Notes: a model not told the origin generated them from the letters alone. A stretch of DNA of 64,000 nt from Polyangiaceae bacterium (GCA_020633235.1 JACKEA010000004.1:62001-126000), one strand, 5' to 3'. Shown: positions 33,776 to 42,914, counted from the first letter of the stretch. Program-made: numbers and translations.

Positions 33776-36249
33776 GTGAGCGACGAAACACTGTGGTTGG
33801 GTCAGCGCCGGGACGACGGCCAGGCGGCGAAGCTTCCGGCGCGGGCGCTCTTGCGCCACGTGATGGCCCTCGGCTCCAGCGGCTCCGGTAAGACCGTGTT
33901 GTGCAAGGTCGTCGTGGAAGAAGCCGTGCGGAGCGGCATCCCGGTGATCTGCGTCGACCCTCAGGGTGATCTGTGCAGCTTGGTGGAAGCCGCCACGGAC
34001 CCAGAGGCTCTCGCTCGCCATGGGATCGACCCGGAGGTGGCTCGCGAGTTCGCGGAGCGCGCGGACGTGGTGATCTTCACCCCCGCGTCCCCCAAAGGCG
34101 TGCCGCTGTGCGCGGATCCCGTCGATCCGAAGCTTCCGAAGCTGGCCCCCGCGGAGCGCTTGCAAGCGCTGACGCGCACCGCGGGCATGGTCACCTCGCT
34201 GCTGGGCTTCGACGTCGACTCGGACGACGGCGCGGGTCTGGTGGCGGTGCTCGACGGCGTGCTCGGTGAGATGCTCGACGCCGGGCGAGACGCGAGCTTG
34301 GCGGCGCTCGGGGAAGCGCTCTTGGAGCACGAGAAAGACGGCTTCGCCAAGCTGTCCCGCTATCTGGATCCGAAGAAGATCCGCACCGCGTGTCAGCGCC
34401 TGGCCCGGCTGGACGTGGGCGCTCGGCGCCTGCTGTTCCACGAAGGCGTGCCCATCGACGTCGACGTGCTGCTGGGACGCGAAGAGAAGAGCCGGAGCGA
34501 CGACCGCATCCGCGTGAGCGTGGTGTACCTGAACACGCTGGGCAGCCAGGACGACAAGGACTTCGTGGTCGCCGCGCTGGCGGACCGTTTGTATTCCTGG
34601 ATGCTCGAGCATCCGAGCCCAGAGCCCCAGGCCCTGTTCTACATCGACGAGGTGAGCCCCTTCATTCCTCCGGTGCGGAAGCCTGCCTGCAAGGAGGGGC
34701 TGCAGCTGCTGTTCAAGCAGGCGCGCAAGTACGGCGTGTGCTGCCTGATGGCGACGCAGAACCCGGGTGACGTCGACTATCGCGCGATGGCGCAGTTCGG
34801 AACCTGGGCCCTGGGGCGCCTCACCACGCGACAAGATTTGAAGAAGATCGAGCCCAGCATCAAGTCGCTCGATCCGGTGCACTCCGACGCGCTGCTCTCG
34901 GCCCTGCCGGGGCTGCGCCCTGGGCAGTTCACGCTGCTCTCCCCCGATCACTTCGAGAGCGCGCTGCCGCTCCAGGTGCGCTGGCTCCTATCCGAGCACC
35001 AGACCTTCGACGAAGAGCGCATCGAGCGGGTGGCGGACGAGCGTTGGCGCGAGCGCTTCGCGCCGCTCACGGGCGGACGTGGCGCGGCGTCCGCGGGGGA
35101 TCGCGCCGAGCCAACACCCGAAGCGGAACCCGAGTCCGTAGCACCGGAGCCCATCCGTCCTCCGAAGGCGAAACCCGAGTCCGTAGCGCCGGAGCCCATC
35201 CGTCCTCCGAAGGCGAAACCCGCGCCCCCAGCGTCGGTGCTCGACGAAGCGGACGCCGAAGAACGCTTCACGCCGATCCCCCCGACGGTGGACGACCCGC
35301 CGCCGGCCATTGCTCCCACGGTGGCGATGACCCACGTGGTGCCGCTGCCACCATCGCCCGTCCCCGCGCCCGTCGCCGCCCCCCGCGCCCGCCGCAGCAC
35401 CCCGCCGCCGCACCCGCGCCCGCTGCCGCCGCCGCACCCGCGCCCGCCGCCGCGCCCGATCCCCACGAGCAAGCCGTGCGTCGCTTGGCCAAGAAGAAGA
35501 GCATGACGGCCAAGGAATTCGCGACGGCCTCCGGCTTCGGCGAGAAGAAGGCCCGCGCGGTGCTCAAGGAGCTCGTCGCCGCGGGGCACGCCGGTCAGTT
35601 CAAGGAAGGACGCGTGCAGCGCTTCTGGGCGCTGTCGTCCGGGGCGCGGCCGGACATCGGTCTGCCCGCCCAGGTGATGACGGTGGCTGCGCGCATCGAC
35701 GCCAATGGCGCTGCCGCCATCGCGCGGGACCACGCCCGCAGCAAGCTCCTCGGGCTGATCGGCAACGACGAGCAGCTCGCGCGCGTGGTGCTTTCGTACC
35801 GCCTGCTCTACAAGGTGGACTTCCGCGAGACCGTGGAGCGCTCCCTCTTGCATCGCGTGGTGGGCGCCGGCACGGAAGAGCGCCTCGGCAGCCTGTACTT
35901 CCACCCCCACACCCTGGACGTGCTCACTTTCTCGCGCGAGGGCGTCGTGTTCGCGCCGCGCCCCGCGGAGCGCGCCAGCGAAGTAGTGGACCTCGACGGC
36001 TTCGCGGCCTTTGCCGAAGCCACGGCCGCGGAGCTGGCCATCAGCGAAACGGACTATCGCGCGCGGCGCTCGGAAAAGGACGTCGCGCGGGAGACCAAGA
36101 CGCGCTTCGGTGCCGCCCCGGTGCGCGTCACGGACGTGTTCTTCCCATTGTGGGAGATCACGCTCCAGCGCGATGGCGGCGCGGGTTATCGCGTCGTCAC
36201 CATCGACGCCCTCGTGGGCCGCCCCGTGAGCTGGCCCGCGCCGGCCTGA
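33776..36249 (+). CDS. HerA/DUF853-like P-loop ATPase with C-terminal winged-helix region (frame break near 35.39 kb)
   Basis: GTG at 33776 starts SDETLWLGQRRDDGQAAKLP. A VirD4/HerA-type ATPase core follows: Walker A GSSGSGKT (about residues 36-43), VICVDPQGDLC, Walker B-like ALFYIDEV with ATQNPGDVDYRAM. Residues about 440-545 are a Pro/Glu-rich linker with a 15-residue tandem duplication. In the C-rich stretch at 35370-35410 the frame moves; in the new frame HEQAVRRLAKKKSMTAKEFATASGFGEKKARAVLKEL reads as a winged helix, followed by a 200-residue conserved-looking domain ending in RPVSWPAPA. HerA-like ATPases pump DNA with NurA or as defence components, but no nuclease is next to it, so the partner is unknown. 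Confidence 0.82.
35132..35221 (+). repeat. Two 45-nt direct tandem repeats in ATPase linker
   Basis: Two adjacent 45-nt units (35132-35176 and 35177-35221) differ at one base and encode ESVAPEPIRPPKAKP twice. The near identity at DNA level suggests a recent in-frame duplication that lengthens the linker between the ATPase core and the winged helix. Confidence 0.9.
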
Positions 36250-36250
36250 A

Positions 36251-36282
36251 CGGCCGCGTTGGGTATCGCGCCGCAGCGACAA
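36251..36282 (+). repeat. 32-nt dispersed repeat, copy 1
   Basis: CGGCCGCGTTGGGTATCGCG followed by CCGCAGCGACAA, directly after the ATPase stop codon. It recurs at 37750-37781 with one substitution. The function is unknown; both copies follow gene ends, and both are followed within 40 bases by TGGTAGCC. Confidence 0.7.
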
Positions 36283-36322
36283 ATCCTGGTAGCCTGACAA
36301 GGCTGAGCAGAGGAGCGGACGG

Positions 36323-36892
36323 ATGCGAACCACGATGATTTCGTTGCTGGTGGTGACGGTGGCGCTACTGGCCTGCAAGAAGGAAGAAGACAAGACGGAG
36401 GCACCACGCGCCGAGGCAACGCCCGCGGCCACGCCCGTGGCGCCGGCTCCGGAGCCCACGCCGGCGGAGCCCGCGCGCACGGCGGAGCCCAGCGATCAAC
36501 CGCAGTCGCGTACGGGGATCCCGACGGAGGGCAACTCCAAGCCGCCCACGGTGGCGGAGTGGAACGCCGTCGGAGAGATCACGGTGCGCCACAGCACGCC
36601 GCTCGGGTGCGAGACGAAGCTGGTGCGGGAGTGGCTCCGGGTGAGCTGCCGTACTGCCTCGAGTGACGCGAATCAGATCCTGGCCGTGGAGCTCACCCGC
36701 GGGAAGGACTCCGGCGGTATTCCTCCGTTCGTGAAGAAGGGCGTGGCGAGCATCGTCACCCGCGTGAAGCCGGGCATGGACGCGGAGTGGACCTATCGCT
36801 GGAGTCAGTGGGGAACGCGCAAGCTCATGGTGCGTTGGCCGAACGGCGCGCCTTCACCCACGTACGAGTTCGATCAGAGCGCGCCGAAGTAG
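36323..36892 (+). CDS. Lipoprotein with Pro/Ala/Glu-rich spacer
   Basis: A 189-residue lipoprotein (lipobox VALLAC, Cys18, followed by KKEEDK). A Pro/Ala/Glu-rich spacer fills residues 27-65, and the 115-residue C-terminal domain (WNAVGEITVRHSTPLGCETKLVREWLRVSC, VASIVTRVKPGMDAEWTYRW) has one Cys pair and a beta-rich appearance. No family assigned. It may follow the ATPase gene in one transcript (73 bp gap containing a dispersed repeat) and converges with the next lipoprotein gene. Confidence 0.8.
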   Translation: MRTTMISLLVVTVALLACKKEEDKTEAPRAEATPAATPVAPAPEPTPAEPARTAEPSDQPQSRTGIPTEGNSKPPTVAEWNAVGEITVRHSTPLGCETKLVREWLRVSCRTASSDANQILAVELTRGKDSGGIPPFVKKGVASIVTRVKPGMDAEWTYRWSQWGTRKLMVRWPNGAPSPTYEFDQSAPK

Positions 36893-36903
36893 CCGGACCC
36901 CGC

Positions 36904-37695
36904 TCATGGTCCGAGGGACTGAACGTCCAACGTCACCGTTACGTCGGGCCCGCAGCCGGCGGGGCCGAATGTCAGCACGTGTTGGTAGGGAACCGCAGGT
37001 ACTTCCGGCGAGTAGACGAAGACGCCAACACCGATCTTCTGCTTGGGCGCGAGCGAAGCAGTCAGGTCGAGACCCACGTTGAACGGCCCCGGGTCGAAGT
37101 CATAGGCCAGGTCCCCGATCCTCGAACCGATGCTGCCGACGTTCTCGAGGGTGAACTGATGCGACACCACGCCGGGTACCTCGTCTTGCATCCAGGTCAG
37201 AGTGTCCGGTGAGACCTTCAGAGTGGGCAGCGCGCCCTTGGCGGAAACCGGGATCTCGAGCTTCGGCCGACTCGGGTCGTTGGAGCTCAAGACTAGAGTA
37301 CCGCTCATCAGATCTCCGTCTGCGCAGCACAGGTTCAGGAACTCGAGATGCAAGGTCCGCTTCGCCCCAGGCTCCACGGTGAACGCGTTGTAGCTTGGAA
37401 CCACCCCGGTGCTGCCCTCGTCGTCAACAGCAAGGGTTGCATCTCCGTCGTTTCTGACCACCAGCTTCAGGGCCTGGTACCTGGCGTCCGCGTTGGCTCC
37501 CGAGAGCTCGCAGGACAACACACCCGCATCGAGGGCGTCCGCGCTCACCCAGATCTTGGGCCCAGGAGCTGGCGCGTCGACGCCCGAGTCCTGTGTCGTC
37601 GACGGACCCGGTTCGGACGGCGAATCGTCGGCGCCGCACCCAGTGAGCGCAGCGAGAACGGCGAAAACGCCCCAGCGCTTCAGAAGCGTGGTCAT
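36904..37695 (-). CDS. Lipoprotein with choice-of-anchor-D/ASH-like Ig domains
   Basis: A 263-residue lipoprotein (lipobox LTGC, Cys20) with an Asp/Pro/Ser-rich spacer followed by two ASH/choice-of-anchor-D-like Ig domains. Diagnostic-looking strands are LKLVVRNDGDATLAVDD, GTLVLSSNDPSRPKLEIPVSAKG, and HQFTLENVGSIGSRIGDL. These modules are normally structural and mediate adhesion or scaffolding. The codon pattern has a few more Ala/Ser TCC/TCG choices than neighbours but nothing striking. It is preceded by a 98-bp region holding the second copy of the 32-nt repeat. Confidence 0.82.
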   Translation of the reverse strand: MTTLLKRWGVFAVLAALTGCGADDSPSEPGPSTTQDSGVDAPAPGPKIWVSADALDAGVLSCELSGANADARYQALKLVVRNDGDATLAVDDEGSTGVVPSYNAFTVEPGAKRTLHLEFLNLCCADGDLMSGTLVLSSNDPSRPKLEIPVSAKGALPTLKVSPDTLTWMQDEVPGVVSHQFTLENVGSIGSRIGDLAYDFDPGPFNVGLDLTASLAPKQKIGVGVFVYSPEVPAVPYQHVLTFGPAGCGPDVTVTLDVQSLGP

Positions 37696-37749
37696 GCAGC
37701 AGACTACGGTGGGACCATGTCACACCTGCTCGACACTTTCGGACAACGG

Positions 37750-37781
37750 CGGCCGCGTCGGGTATCGCGCCGCAGCGACAA
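37750..37781 (+). repeat. 32-nt dispersed repeat, copy 2
   Basis: Same 32-nt word as at 36251-36282 with one C-for-T change, 11 bases before the 3' end of the M48 peptidase gene. The surrounding sequence is not otherwise similar, apart from a shared TGGTAGCC shortly downstream. Confidence 0.7.
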
Positions 37782-37792
37782 GATGCTGCAGG

Positions 37793-40003
37793 TCATGCGT
37801 CTTGGCTGGTAGCCTTGAACAGCTCGGGATCCAGGCCTTCTTGCAGATGCAAGAGCGCGCCGAGGTTCTTGAAGTGCAGCTTGCGCAGGCGCCCGAGCAC
37901 CTGGCCCAGCTGGCGCATGAGTTGATTGACCCACTCGCCCGTGAGCGGTTCCGGACGCGGCTCGAGCAACACCTCGGGTAGCACGAAGTCGCGCACCGAG
38001 CGGACCTCGGAGAGGTGTGCCAGGGGCACGAGCTTGGTGGAGCTGCATGCGTCCAACACCTGCAGCAGCGCGATGCGGGCCTCGTCGAAGGTCTCCACCA
38101 CGTAGGCGAAGTCGGCCTGGTTCAGCTCGCGACCGGCGCTCAGCGCGGCGAGCACCGGACCGAGCTTCACGTCCACCGCGTTCAGCTTCTTGATCTGCTT
38201 TTGCACGCGCACCAAGAAACGATAGCGACGCACCAGCTCCTTGCCTTCGGCGGTGCCCGCACTCTTGGCCACGAAGTAGCGGAACACGGCGCGGTCGATG
38301 CCGTCGATGGTGTGGTCCGTCTGGTCCCGCTCGATGACGGCCTCTTCCAGGAGCTTCTTCGCGGAGGAGGCACGCACGCGCTTGTCGCCACCCAAGAGTT
38401 TGCGCGCCGCCGGCCCTTCCAGCTTGCCCGCGTCGAGCTCGCTCAAGATACCCACGCGACGATACAGCTCGGCGCGGCGTTTCATCAGATCTTCGAGGGC
38501 GCTTCCGGTGTGCGACGCCGCAAGCGCCCGAAGCACGTCGAGATCCAGCTCGTTCCGCTCTTTCGCTTCCGTGAGCTCCTTCACCTGTTTGCTCAAGGGT
38601 CCGGGCGCGATGAAACGATCGTCGTAAAGACCGTGGTAGTGCTCCGCCTGCTCCATCTCTTGGCGCTCTTCCAAGATCTGGCGGTGCACCTCTTGCGCGG
38701 GCAGCACTTCCTTGGCGGTGCGCCCGCCTTGCTCGTAGAGCATCTCCGTGAGCACCGTGCGCAGCTTCTTCTTGTGCCCGAAGAGATGCCATGCCGGCCG
38801 GCCGTCGGCTTCCAGCGCCAGATAGCGCTGCTTGATGTTGCGCTCTCGGTCGAAGTTGGAAGGATGCGACGCCCACATGTCCGCGGCGGTCTCTTCCTCC
38901 GCCGTGAAGTGCGGAGCTTGTCCGGGTTGGTAGTCCTTGAACAGGCTCGGGTGCTGCTCTCCGAGGTCGGGCTTCTCGGTCAGGAGCTTTCGGATGCGCT
39001 CGAGCGAACGGCTCTGGTGATAGAAGAGGTCGTCGCTGTGGGTGCCGTGCATGGCCACGCTGGCGAGATCCGAGCCGGCCATGTTGAAGGCGAGGCTCGC
39101 GCGCTCCGTCTTCCACAGTGCGGAGATGAGCGCGTCGCTGCCGGTGAGACGCGCCGCTGCCAGGTCCGCGTCGAACTCCATCTGGCGCGAGAGCGAGCGG
39201 TTCAGCTTGTTGATGCCCTCGAAGCCCCAGGCCAGGATCTTGCGCAGGACCCACACGACGCCCTTCAGGCCCCAGGCAGGGAAGCTCAGGCGCAGGTCGA
39301 TGCTGCACCAGTTGTTGAGAAAGCGGTCCCAGAAATCTCGGCCGTAGACCATGTCGTGCATGACCTGATTCGCGGAGTACACGTAGCGACCGAGGCGCAT
39401 GCTGCTCTGGGCGAAGTGTCCGAACTCGTGCGCCAGCACGGCTTTCAGCTCGCTGAGCGACAGCACGTTCACGAGCCCGAGCCCGATGACCAGGTTCTTG
39501 CGCACCGGGAGCAGCAGGGACAGCACCGACCGCGGATAGAACACGCCGGCGTTCACGTCGGCGCTCAGGTAGATGTGCCCGGGCTTGGGGCTGCCGGCCT
39601 CCTCGCACAGCCTGGAAATGAACGCGTGCAGCGCCGGCTGCTCCTCGGCGGTGACCTCCACCATGGCGTCTTCGTCCAGGCGGTTCTTCTTGAACAGGCC
39701 CTTGAGCAGGAACAAGAACAGCATCGCCGAGCCGGCGATGGCGAGGACGTTGAAGAACGAGAACTTGCCGGCAGTCGCCGCGGCGTACACCAGGTAGCCC
39801 GCGCCGAAGAGCAGACTCAGATAGAAGACCAGGAACGCCCCCAGGGCGATCAGCACCACCACGGCGCGCAGCCTGTATTCGCGGGTCGTCTGCGGAGCCG
39901 GCGGCAGCGGGCTCGGGGACGGTGGGTACAGCGCCAAGGCACCGTCCGCGTCCACGCTGGCCGGCATGGCCTCTACGGACGGCGGCGGCGGTTCCTCGGG
40001 CAT
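37793..40003 (-). CDS. M48-family zinc metallopeptidase, membrane-anchored
   Basis: A 736-residue protein with a Pro-rich N-terminus, two membrane helices (about 46-75 and 82-102) and an M48 peptidase domain. Zinc ligands His192 and His196 with catalytic Glu193 are in LAHEFGHFAQS; Glu276 in MEFDADLAAARL is the likely third ligand. The C-terminal 350 residues are helical and charged (EVHRQILEERQEMEQAEHYHG, EAVIERDQTDHTIDGIDRAVFRYF), longer than HtpX or Oma1 and more like the large YfgC/M48-plus-helical proteins of Myxococcota. Likely a membrane-protein quality-control peptidase. The TerB-like gene lies 22 bp upstream on the same strand. Confidence 0.9.
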   Translation of the reverse strand: MPEEPPPPSVEAMPASVDADGALALYPPSPSPLPPAPQTTREYRLRAVVVLIALGAFLVFYLSLLFGAGYLVYAAATAGKFSFFNVLAIAGSAMLFLFLLKGLFKKNRLDEDAMVEVTAEEQPALHAFISRLCEEAGSPKPGHIYLSADVNAGVFYPRSVLSLLLPVRKNLVIGLGLVNVLSLSELKAVLAHEFGHFAQSSMRLGRYVYSANQVMHDMVYGRDFWDRFLNNWCSIDLRLSFPAWGLKGVVWVLRKILAWGFEGINKLNRSLSRQMEFDADLAAARLTGSDALISALWKTERASLAFNMAGSDLASVAMHGTHSDDLFYHQSRSLERIRKLLTEKPDLGEQHPSLFKDYQPGQAPHFTAEEETAADMWASHPSNFDRERNIKQRYLALEADGRPAWHLFGHKKKLRTVLTEMLYEQGGRTAKEVLPAQEVHRQILEERQEMEQAEHYHGLYDDRFIAPGPLSKQVKELTEAKERNELDLDVLRALAASHTGSALEDLMKRRAELYRRVGILSELDAGKLEGPAARKLLGGDKRVRASSAKKLLEEAVIERDQTDHTIDGIDRAVFRYFVAKSAGTAEGKELVRRYRFLVRVQKQIKKLNAVDVKLGPVLAALSAGRELNQADFAYVVETFDEARIALLQVLDACSSTKLVPLAHLSEVRSVRDFVLPEVLLEPRPEPLTGEWVNQLMRQLGQVLGRLRKLHFKNLGALLHLQEGLDPELFKATSQDA

Positions 40004-40025
40004 CTCCCGACGATGGTATCGGACT

Positions 40026-40541
40026 TTAGCGGTGCTTGAGAACGCCGAGCTTGTCCCGGTGTTTGTGCTGCGCCCGGTTGTAGTCGTCCTGCGTGAGGCC
40101 CAGCGCGGTGGTCACCGTGCGCAGCAAGTTGACTTCGGCGTTGTCGATCTCTCCGTCCGCCGCGGCCACGTCCACGAGAACGTCCAAGATCTCGACGCGC
40201 AGCTCGTGGTCCGCCAGCTCCACCAGGGCTCGGGCGTAGCGTGGCAGCTCCACCGTGGACACTTCCAAGATGTTTCGCCGGAGGGCATCCGTGATGGCGG
40301 TGATGCCGGCGTCCGTCATGCCGTTCACCCGTGACAGCTCGCGCCGGACTCGCCGCTCCTCCTTCTCGGAGTAATCGCGATCCGCGTAGGCGATGGCGCC
40401 CAAGAGGCCGGTGATGGACGTCACCACCTGCACCGTCTCTTCGTCCGCCCCGGAAAGGTGTGCTCGCACGGCGTGGGTGAGTGCCTCCGCCCCCTTGGGC
40501 AGCGGGGCGGAACGTGCGGTGGACAGCCAGCGACCGAACAT
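40026..40541 (-). CDS. TerB/DjlA-N-like helical protein
   Basis: A 171-residue all-helical cytoplasmic protein. The metal-site-like acidic motifs of the TerB fold appear twice: AIAYADRDYSEKEERRVRREL and VLVDVAAADGEIDNAEVNLLRTVTTALGL. Originally linked to tellurite resistance, TerB domains are general membrane-stress or phage-defence associated modules. It probably forms an operon with the M48 peptidase 22 bp downstream, which would fit an envelope stress role. The ATG at 40541 is followed by an Arg-rich amphipathic start (FGRWLSTARSAP). Confidence 0.85.
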   Translation of the reverse strand: MFGRWLSTARSAPLPKGAEALTHAVRAHLSGADEETVQVVTSITGLLGAIAYADRDYSEKEERRVRRELSRVNGMTDAGITAITDALRRNILEVSTVELPRYARALVELADHELRVEILDVLVDVAAADGEIDNAEVNLLRTVTTALGLTQDDYNRAQHKHRDKLGVLKHR

Positions 40542-40616
40542 GGCGCGATGTTACCGCTCTCGCGAGAGCTGTCCCGATGTTTGTTGCTGCGCCGCGGGCA
40601 CGCTACGGTGAGCCGC

Positions 40617-41225
40617 GTGGCACGTCCCCGAGAAGCGGACTCCGAGCGGACCATGCAGGCCATCGTCGCGGCGGCGCTGGAGGTGCTGTCGGAGACGGGC
40701 AACGCGTCGCAGCTGTCACTCCGAGCCGTGGCGACGCGCGCCAAGCTGAGCCTCGGGACGATTCAGTACTACTACGCCACGAAGGCAGAGGTCTTGGAGG
40801 CGTGCCTGGACGGCTTTCACGGCCGCGTGGCGGAGCTGGCGCTGTCGTACATCCAGATTGCGCAGGAGTCCCAGGACGGAAAGCGGTTTTTCGAGGACGC
40901 GATTCGTGCATTTTACGACCTCTGCGTTCGCGAGCGCGCGCTCATCCGGCTCCGGCTGGTGGCCAATCTGGACCAGGGCGAGCTGCACCCCCGGCGTCAG
41001 GCGGACTTCATGGGCTCGCTCCTGACCCAGGCGGTGGGCACGGTGAAGCATCTCATCGAGGTGCCCGAACAGGAGGCGCGGGTCGCGATCCAAGCGATGA
41101 CGGCGATCCTCATTCGCTTCGCCTTGCTCAGTGATTCCGAGCGCGAGCATTTCGAAGGGCCGGAGGCCATCGTGGAGTATCTGATCCGCGTCGGGCGTCG
41201 GATGGTGCGCCCGGGGGACGGTTGA
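40617..41225 (+). CDS. TetR-family transcriptional regulator
   Basis: A 202-residue repressor-like protein. The N-terminal HTH reads ERTMQAIVAAALEVLSETG, QLSLRAVATRAKLSLGTIQYYYATKAEVLEACL, the standard TetR signature. The C-terminal ligand domain is helical with no recognisable specificity. GTG at 40617 is chosen (GGTGAG five bases before); GTG 40608 is possible. It is divergent from the TerB/M48 genes (75 bp) and convergent with the SDR gene, either of which could be a target. Confidence 0.9.
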   Translation: MARPREADSERTMQAIVAAALEVLSETGNASQLSLRAVATRAKLSLGTIQYYYATKAEVLEACLDGFHGRVAELALSYIQIAQESQDGKRFFEDAIRAFYDLCVRERALIRLRLVANLDQGELHPRRQADFMGSLLTQAVGTVKHLIEVPEQEARVAIQAMTAILIRFALLSDSEREHFEGPEAIVEYLIRVGRRMVRPGDG

Positions 41226-42092
41226 TCAGCGGTCGGTCATTGCCTCGCTGACGTTCCACAGCTCCCGGGCCAGGGTCGCATCGAGGGCCACAGGGTTCGG
41301 CGCCCGGGGCGCGCACCAGGCGAAGTACCGTCCGCTCTGGTCGCGGAGCTCCGGCATGGACGCGACATGCAAGGACGTGCGCGCGCCCTCTTCCGGCGTG
41401 AGCAAGTGCAGCTTTCCGATGCTGTCCGACAGCCACTGCAACGGAACCGAGGTGCGCACCACGTTGGTGGCCACGTCGCCGGGGTGCACGGCATTGGAGG
41501 TGACCTCGCGGCGGTCAAGCCGCCGCGCGAGCTCGTTGCTGAACAGCACGTTGCACAGCTTGGATTGCCGGTAGGCGCGGAGACCGCCGTAGCGGCGCTC
41601 CTGAAACTCGAGGTCGTCGCGGCGGAGGGCGCGTTCCTTCTCGTGCAGCCGGGACGAGACGTGGACGACGCGCGCGGGAGCGCTGCGCCGCAGTGTCTCC
41701 AGCAGCTCGAGCGTGAGTAGGAAGGGCGCCAGGTGGTTCACCTGAAACGTCATCTCGATGCCGTCCGCGCTCAGGCGCCGCGACGGGAGCCACAGGCCGG
41801 CGTTGTTGACGAGCACGTGAATGGCTTCGAAGCGCGAGCGCAGCGTTCGAGCCAATCGCCGAACGTCTTCCAGCCGCGCGAAGTCGCACACTTCCCACGC
41901 GGCGCTCAGCGCTTCTGCGTGCGCGCGGGTGCGCTCGGCGTCTCGGCCAACGAGGCACACCGTGGCGCCCCGCTCGGCGAGCCCGCGCGCGGTCCACAGG
42001 CCAATCCCGCTGGAAGCGCCGGTCACCACGCAGATGCGGCCCGCGAGGTCCACCCTCGGAACGGGAGGTGGCACCTTCCGGCGAAGCCGCAT
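41226..42092 (-). CDS. Short-chain dehydrogenase/reductase
   Basis: A 288-residue classical SDR of the retinol dehydrogenase/WW-domain oxidoreductase-like branch. NAD(P)-binding TGASSGIG lies at about 21-28, structural NNAG near 95, and the active-site Tyr and Lys in YRQSK. The sequence VCLVGRDAERTRAHA after strand 2 suggests NADPH preference. ATG at 42092 overlaps the stop of the upstream lipoprotein gene (TGATG), so the two are coupled. The substrate is unknown. It converges with the TetR gene with zero spacing. Confidence 0.9.
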   Translation of the reverse strand: MRLRRKVPPPVPRVDLAGRICVVTGASSGIGLWTARGLAERGATVCLVGRDAERTRAHAEALSAAWEVCDFARLEDVRRLARTLRSRFEAIHVLVNNAGLWLPSRRLSADGIEMTFQVNHLAPFLLTLELLETLRRSAPARVVHVSSRLHEKERALRRDDLEFQERRYGGLRAYRQSKLCNVLFSNELARRLDRREVTSNAVHPGDVATNVVRTSVPLQWLSDSIGKLHLLTPEEGARTSLHVASMPELRDQSGRYFAWCAPRAPNPVALDATLARELWNVSEAMTDR

Positions 42093-42733
42093 CAGTAGAC
42101 CGGATACATCAGCTTGCAGCCCTCCGCCGAGGGGCCGATGGAATCCTGAGCCCACTTCAGGTTACCGCCCTCCAGGGACGACAGCGCCTGGATGCACTCG
42201 CTCACCGTGAAGTCCGGGCGTTGGTGCTTGGCCTTGCAGCGGGCCACGGCGCTCTCGCACGTTTGGGTGAACGCGGCATCCGGGCACGCTTCCGCCAGCG
42301 CCGAGCGAAAGCACTGTTTGCGCACGCGGATGTCGCACGCCGCGCGGCCCCTTTCTTCGAAGCAGCGCGCAACCGCAGCCCCCACGCGTAGGCGGTAGCC
42401 GTAGCCCTTGGCGAGCAGATCGCAGGTGCCGCCGAAGCCTTCGCACGCGGGCCCGCTGAAAGTGCGCTCGTTCACCCAATTGCAGTTCACGTCCCCCACG
42501 TCGTTGTTGCAGCCCGATGCCACTGGCGTCTCTACCACCTCCACCGGTGCGTCGGGCACGGCGCCAACGGGTTCCGGAGGTGTCGTGTCCGTGGGTGCCG
42601 GCAGAGCAGTGGCGACCGCGCCGCTGCTCTCGGTGCTGTCGAAATATCGCGGCGCGGGCTTCGGCTCCGGCTGCGGAGCGCACCCCGCGATGGCCGCCGT
42701 CAGCGCCGCGAACACCTCGAAGTCGATGCGCAT
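42092..42733 (-). CDS. Cys-rich lipoprotein, 213 aa
   Basis: A lipoprotein (lipobox AAIAGC, Cys18) with a Pro/Ala-rich spacer, then a domain with about 11 Cys residues (GCNNDVGDVNCNW, ACEGFGGTCDLL, RCFEERGRAACDIRVRKQCF, ACPDAAFTQTCESAVARC). The closing SECIQALSSLEGGNLKWA fits a disulfide-linked helical bundle. Role unknown. It is translationally coupled to the SDR gene on one side (TGATG) and separated by one base from a 59-residue frame on the other. Confidence 0.75.
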   Translation of the reverse strand: MRIDFEVFAALTAAIAGCAPQPEPKPAPRYFDSTESSGAVATALPAPTDTTPPEPVGAVPDAPVEVVETPVASGCNNDVGDVNCNWVNERTFSGPACEGFGGTCDLLAKGYGYRLRVGAAVARCFEERGRAACDIRVRKQCFRSALAEACPDAAFTQTCESAVARCKAKHQRPDFTVSECIQALSSLEGGNLKWAQDSIGPSAEGCKLMYPVY

Positions 42734-42734
42734 G

Positions 42735-42914
42735 TCAGTCCGCGTCTCCCGGAAGCGCGAGCACGCCCGGATACAGGCGATCCACGTTCAGCGTTGCGCC
42801 GCCGGCCACCGAGAGCCGCTCGCCGGGGCCCGTCGTACCGGGCTCGAGCTCGACGGGGCCGCAAATCACGGTCGCGTACGGCGCTCCCACGTCAGGTACT
42901 CCCGCGGCGGGCAT
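42735..42914 (-). CDS. Small hypothetical protein, 59 aa
   Basis: ATG at 42914 opens MPAAGVPDVGAPYATVICGP, ending GVLALPGDAD one base before the next gene start. The composition (Gly, Pro, Val) is strand-like with one Cys and no membrane segment. The close spacing to the downstream lipoprotein gene and high third-position GC favour a real gene, but it is short and unsupported by any recognised family. The frame extends upstream through the hairpin repeat to 43049; that extension is less likely. Confidence 0.45.
   Translation of the reverse strand: MPAAGVPDVGAPYATVICGPVELEPGTTGPGERLSVAGGATLNVDRLYPGVLALPGDAD

Noticed and set aside
40026..41225. TerB-like plus TetR as a tellurite-resistance or phage-defence island
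   Set aside because: No terC/terD/terZ or other defence genes are adjacent; the TerB-like protein pairs with an M48 peptidase instead.
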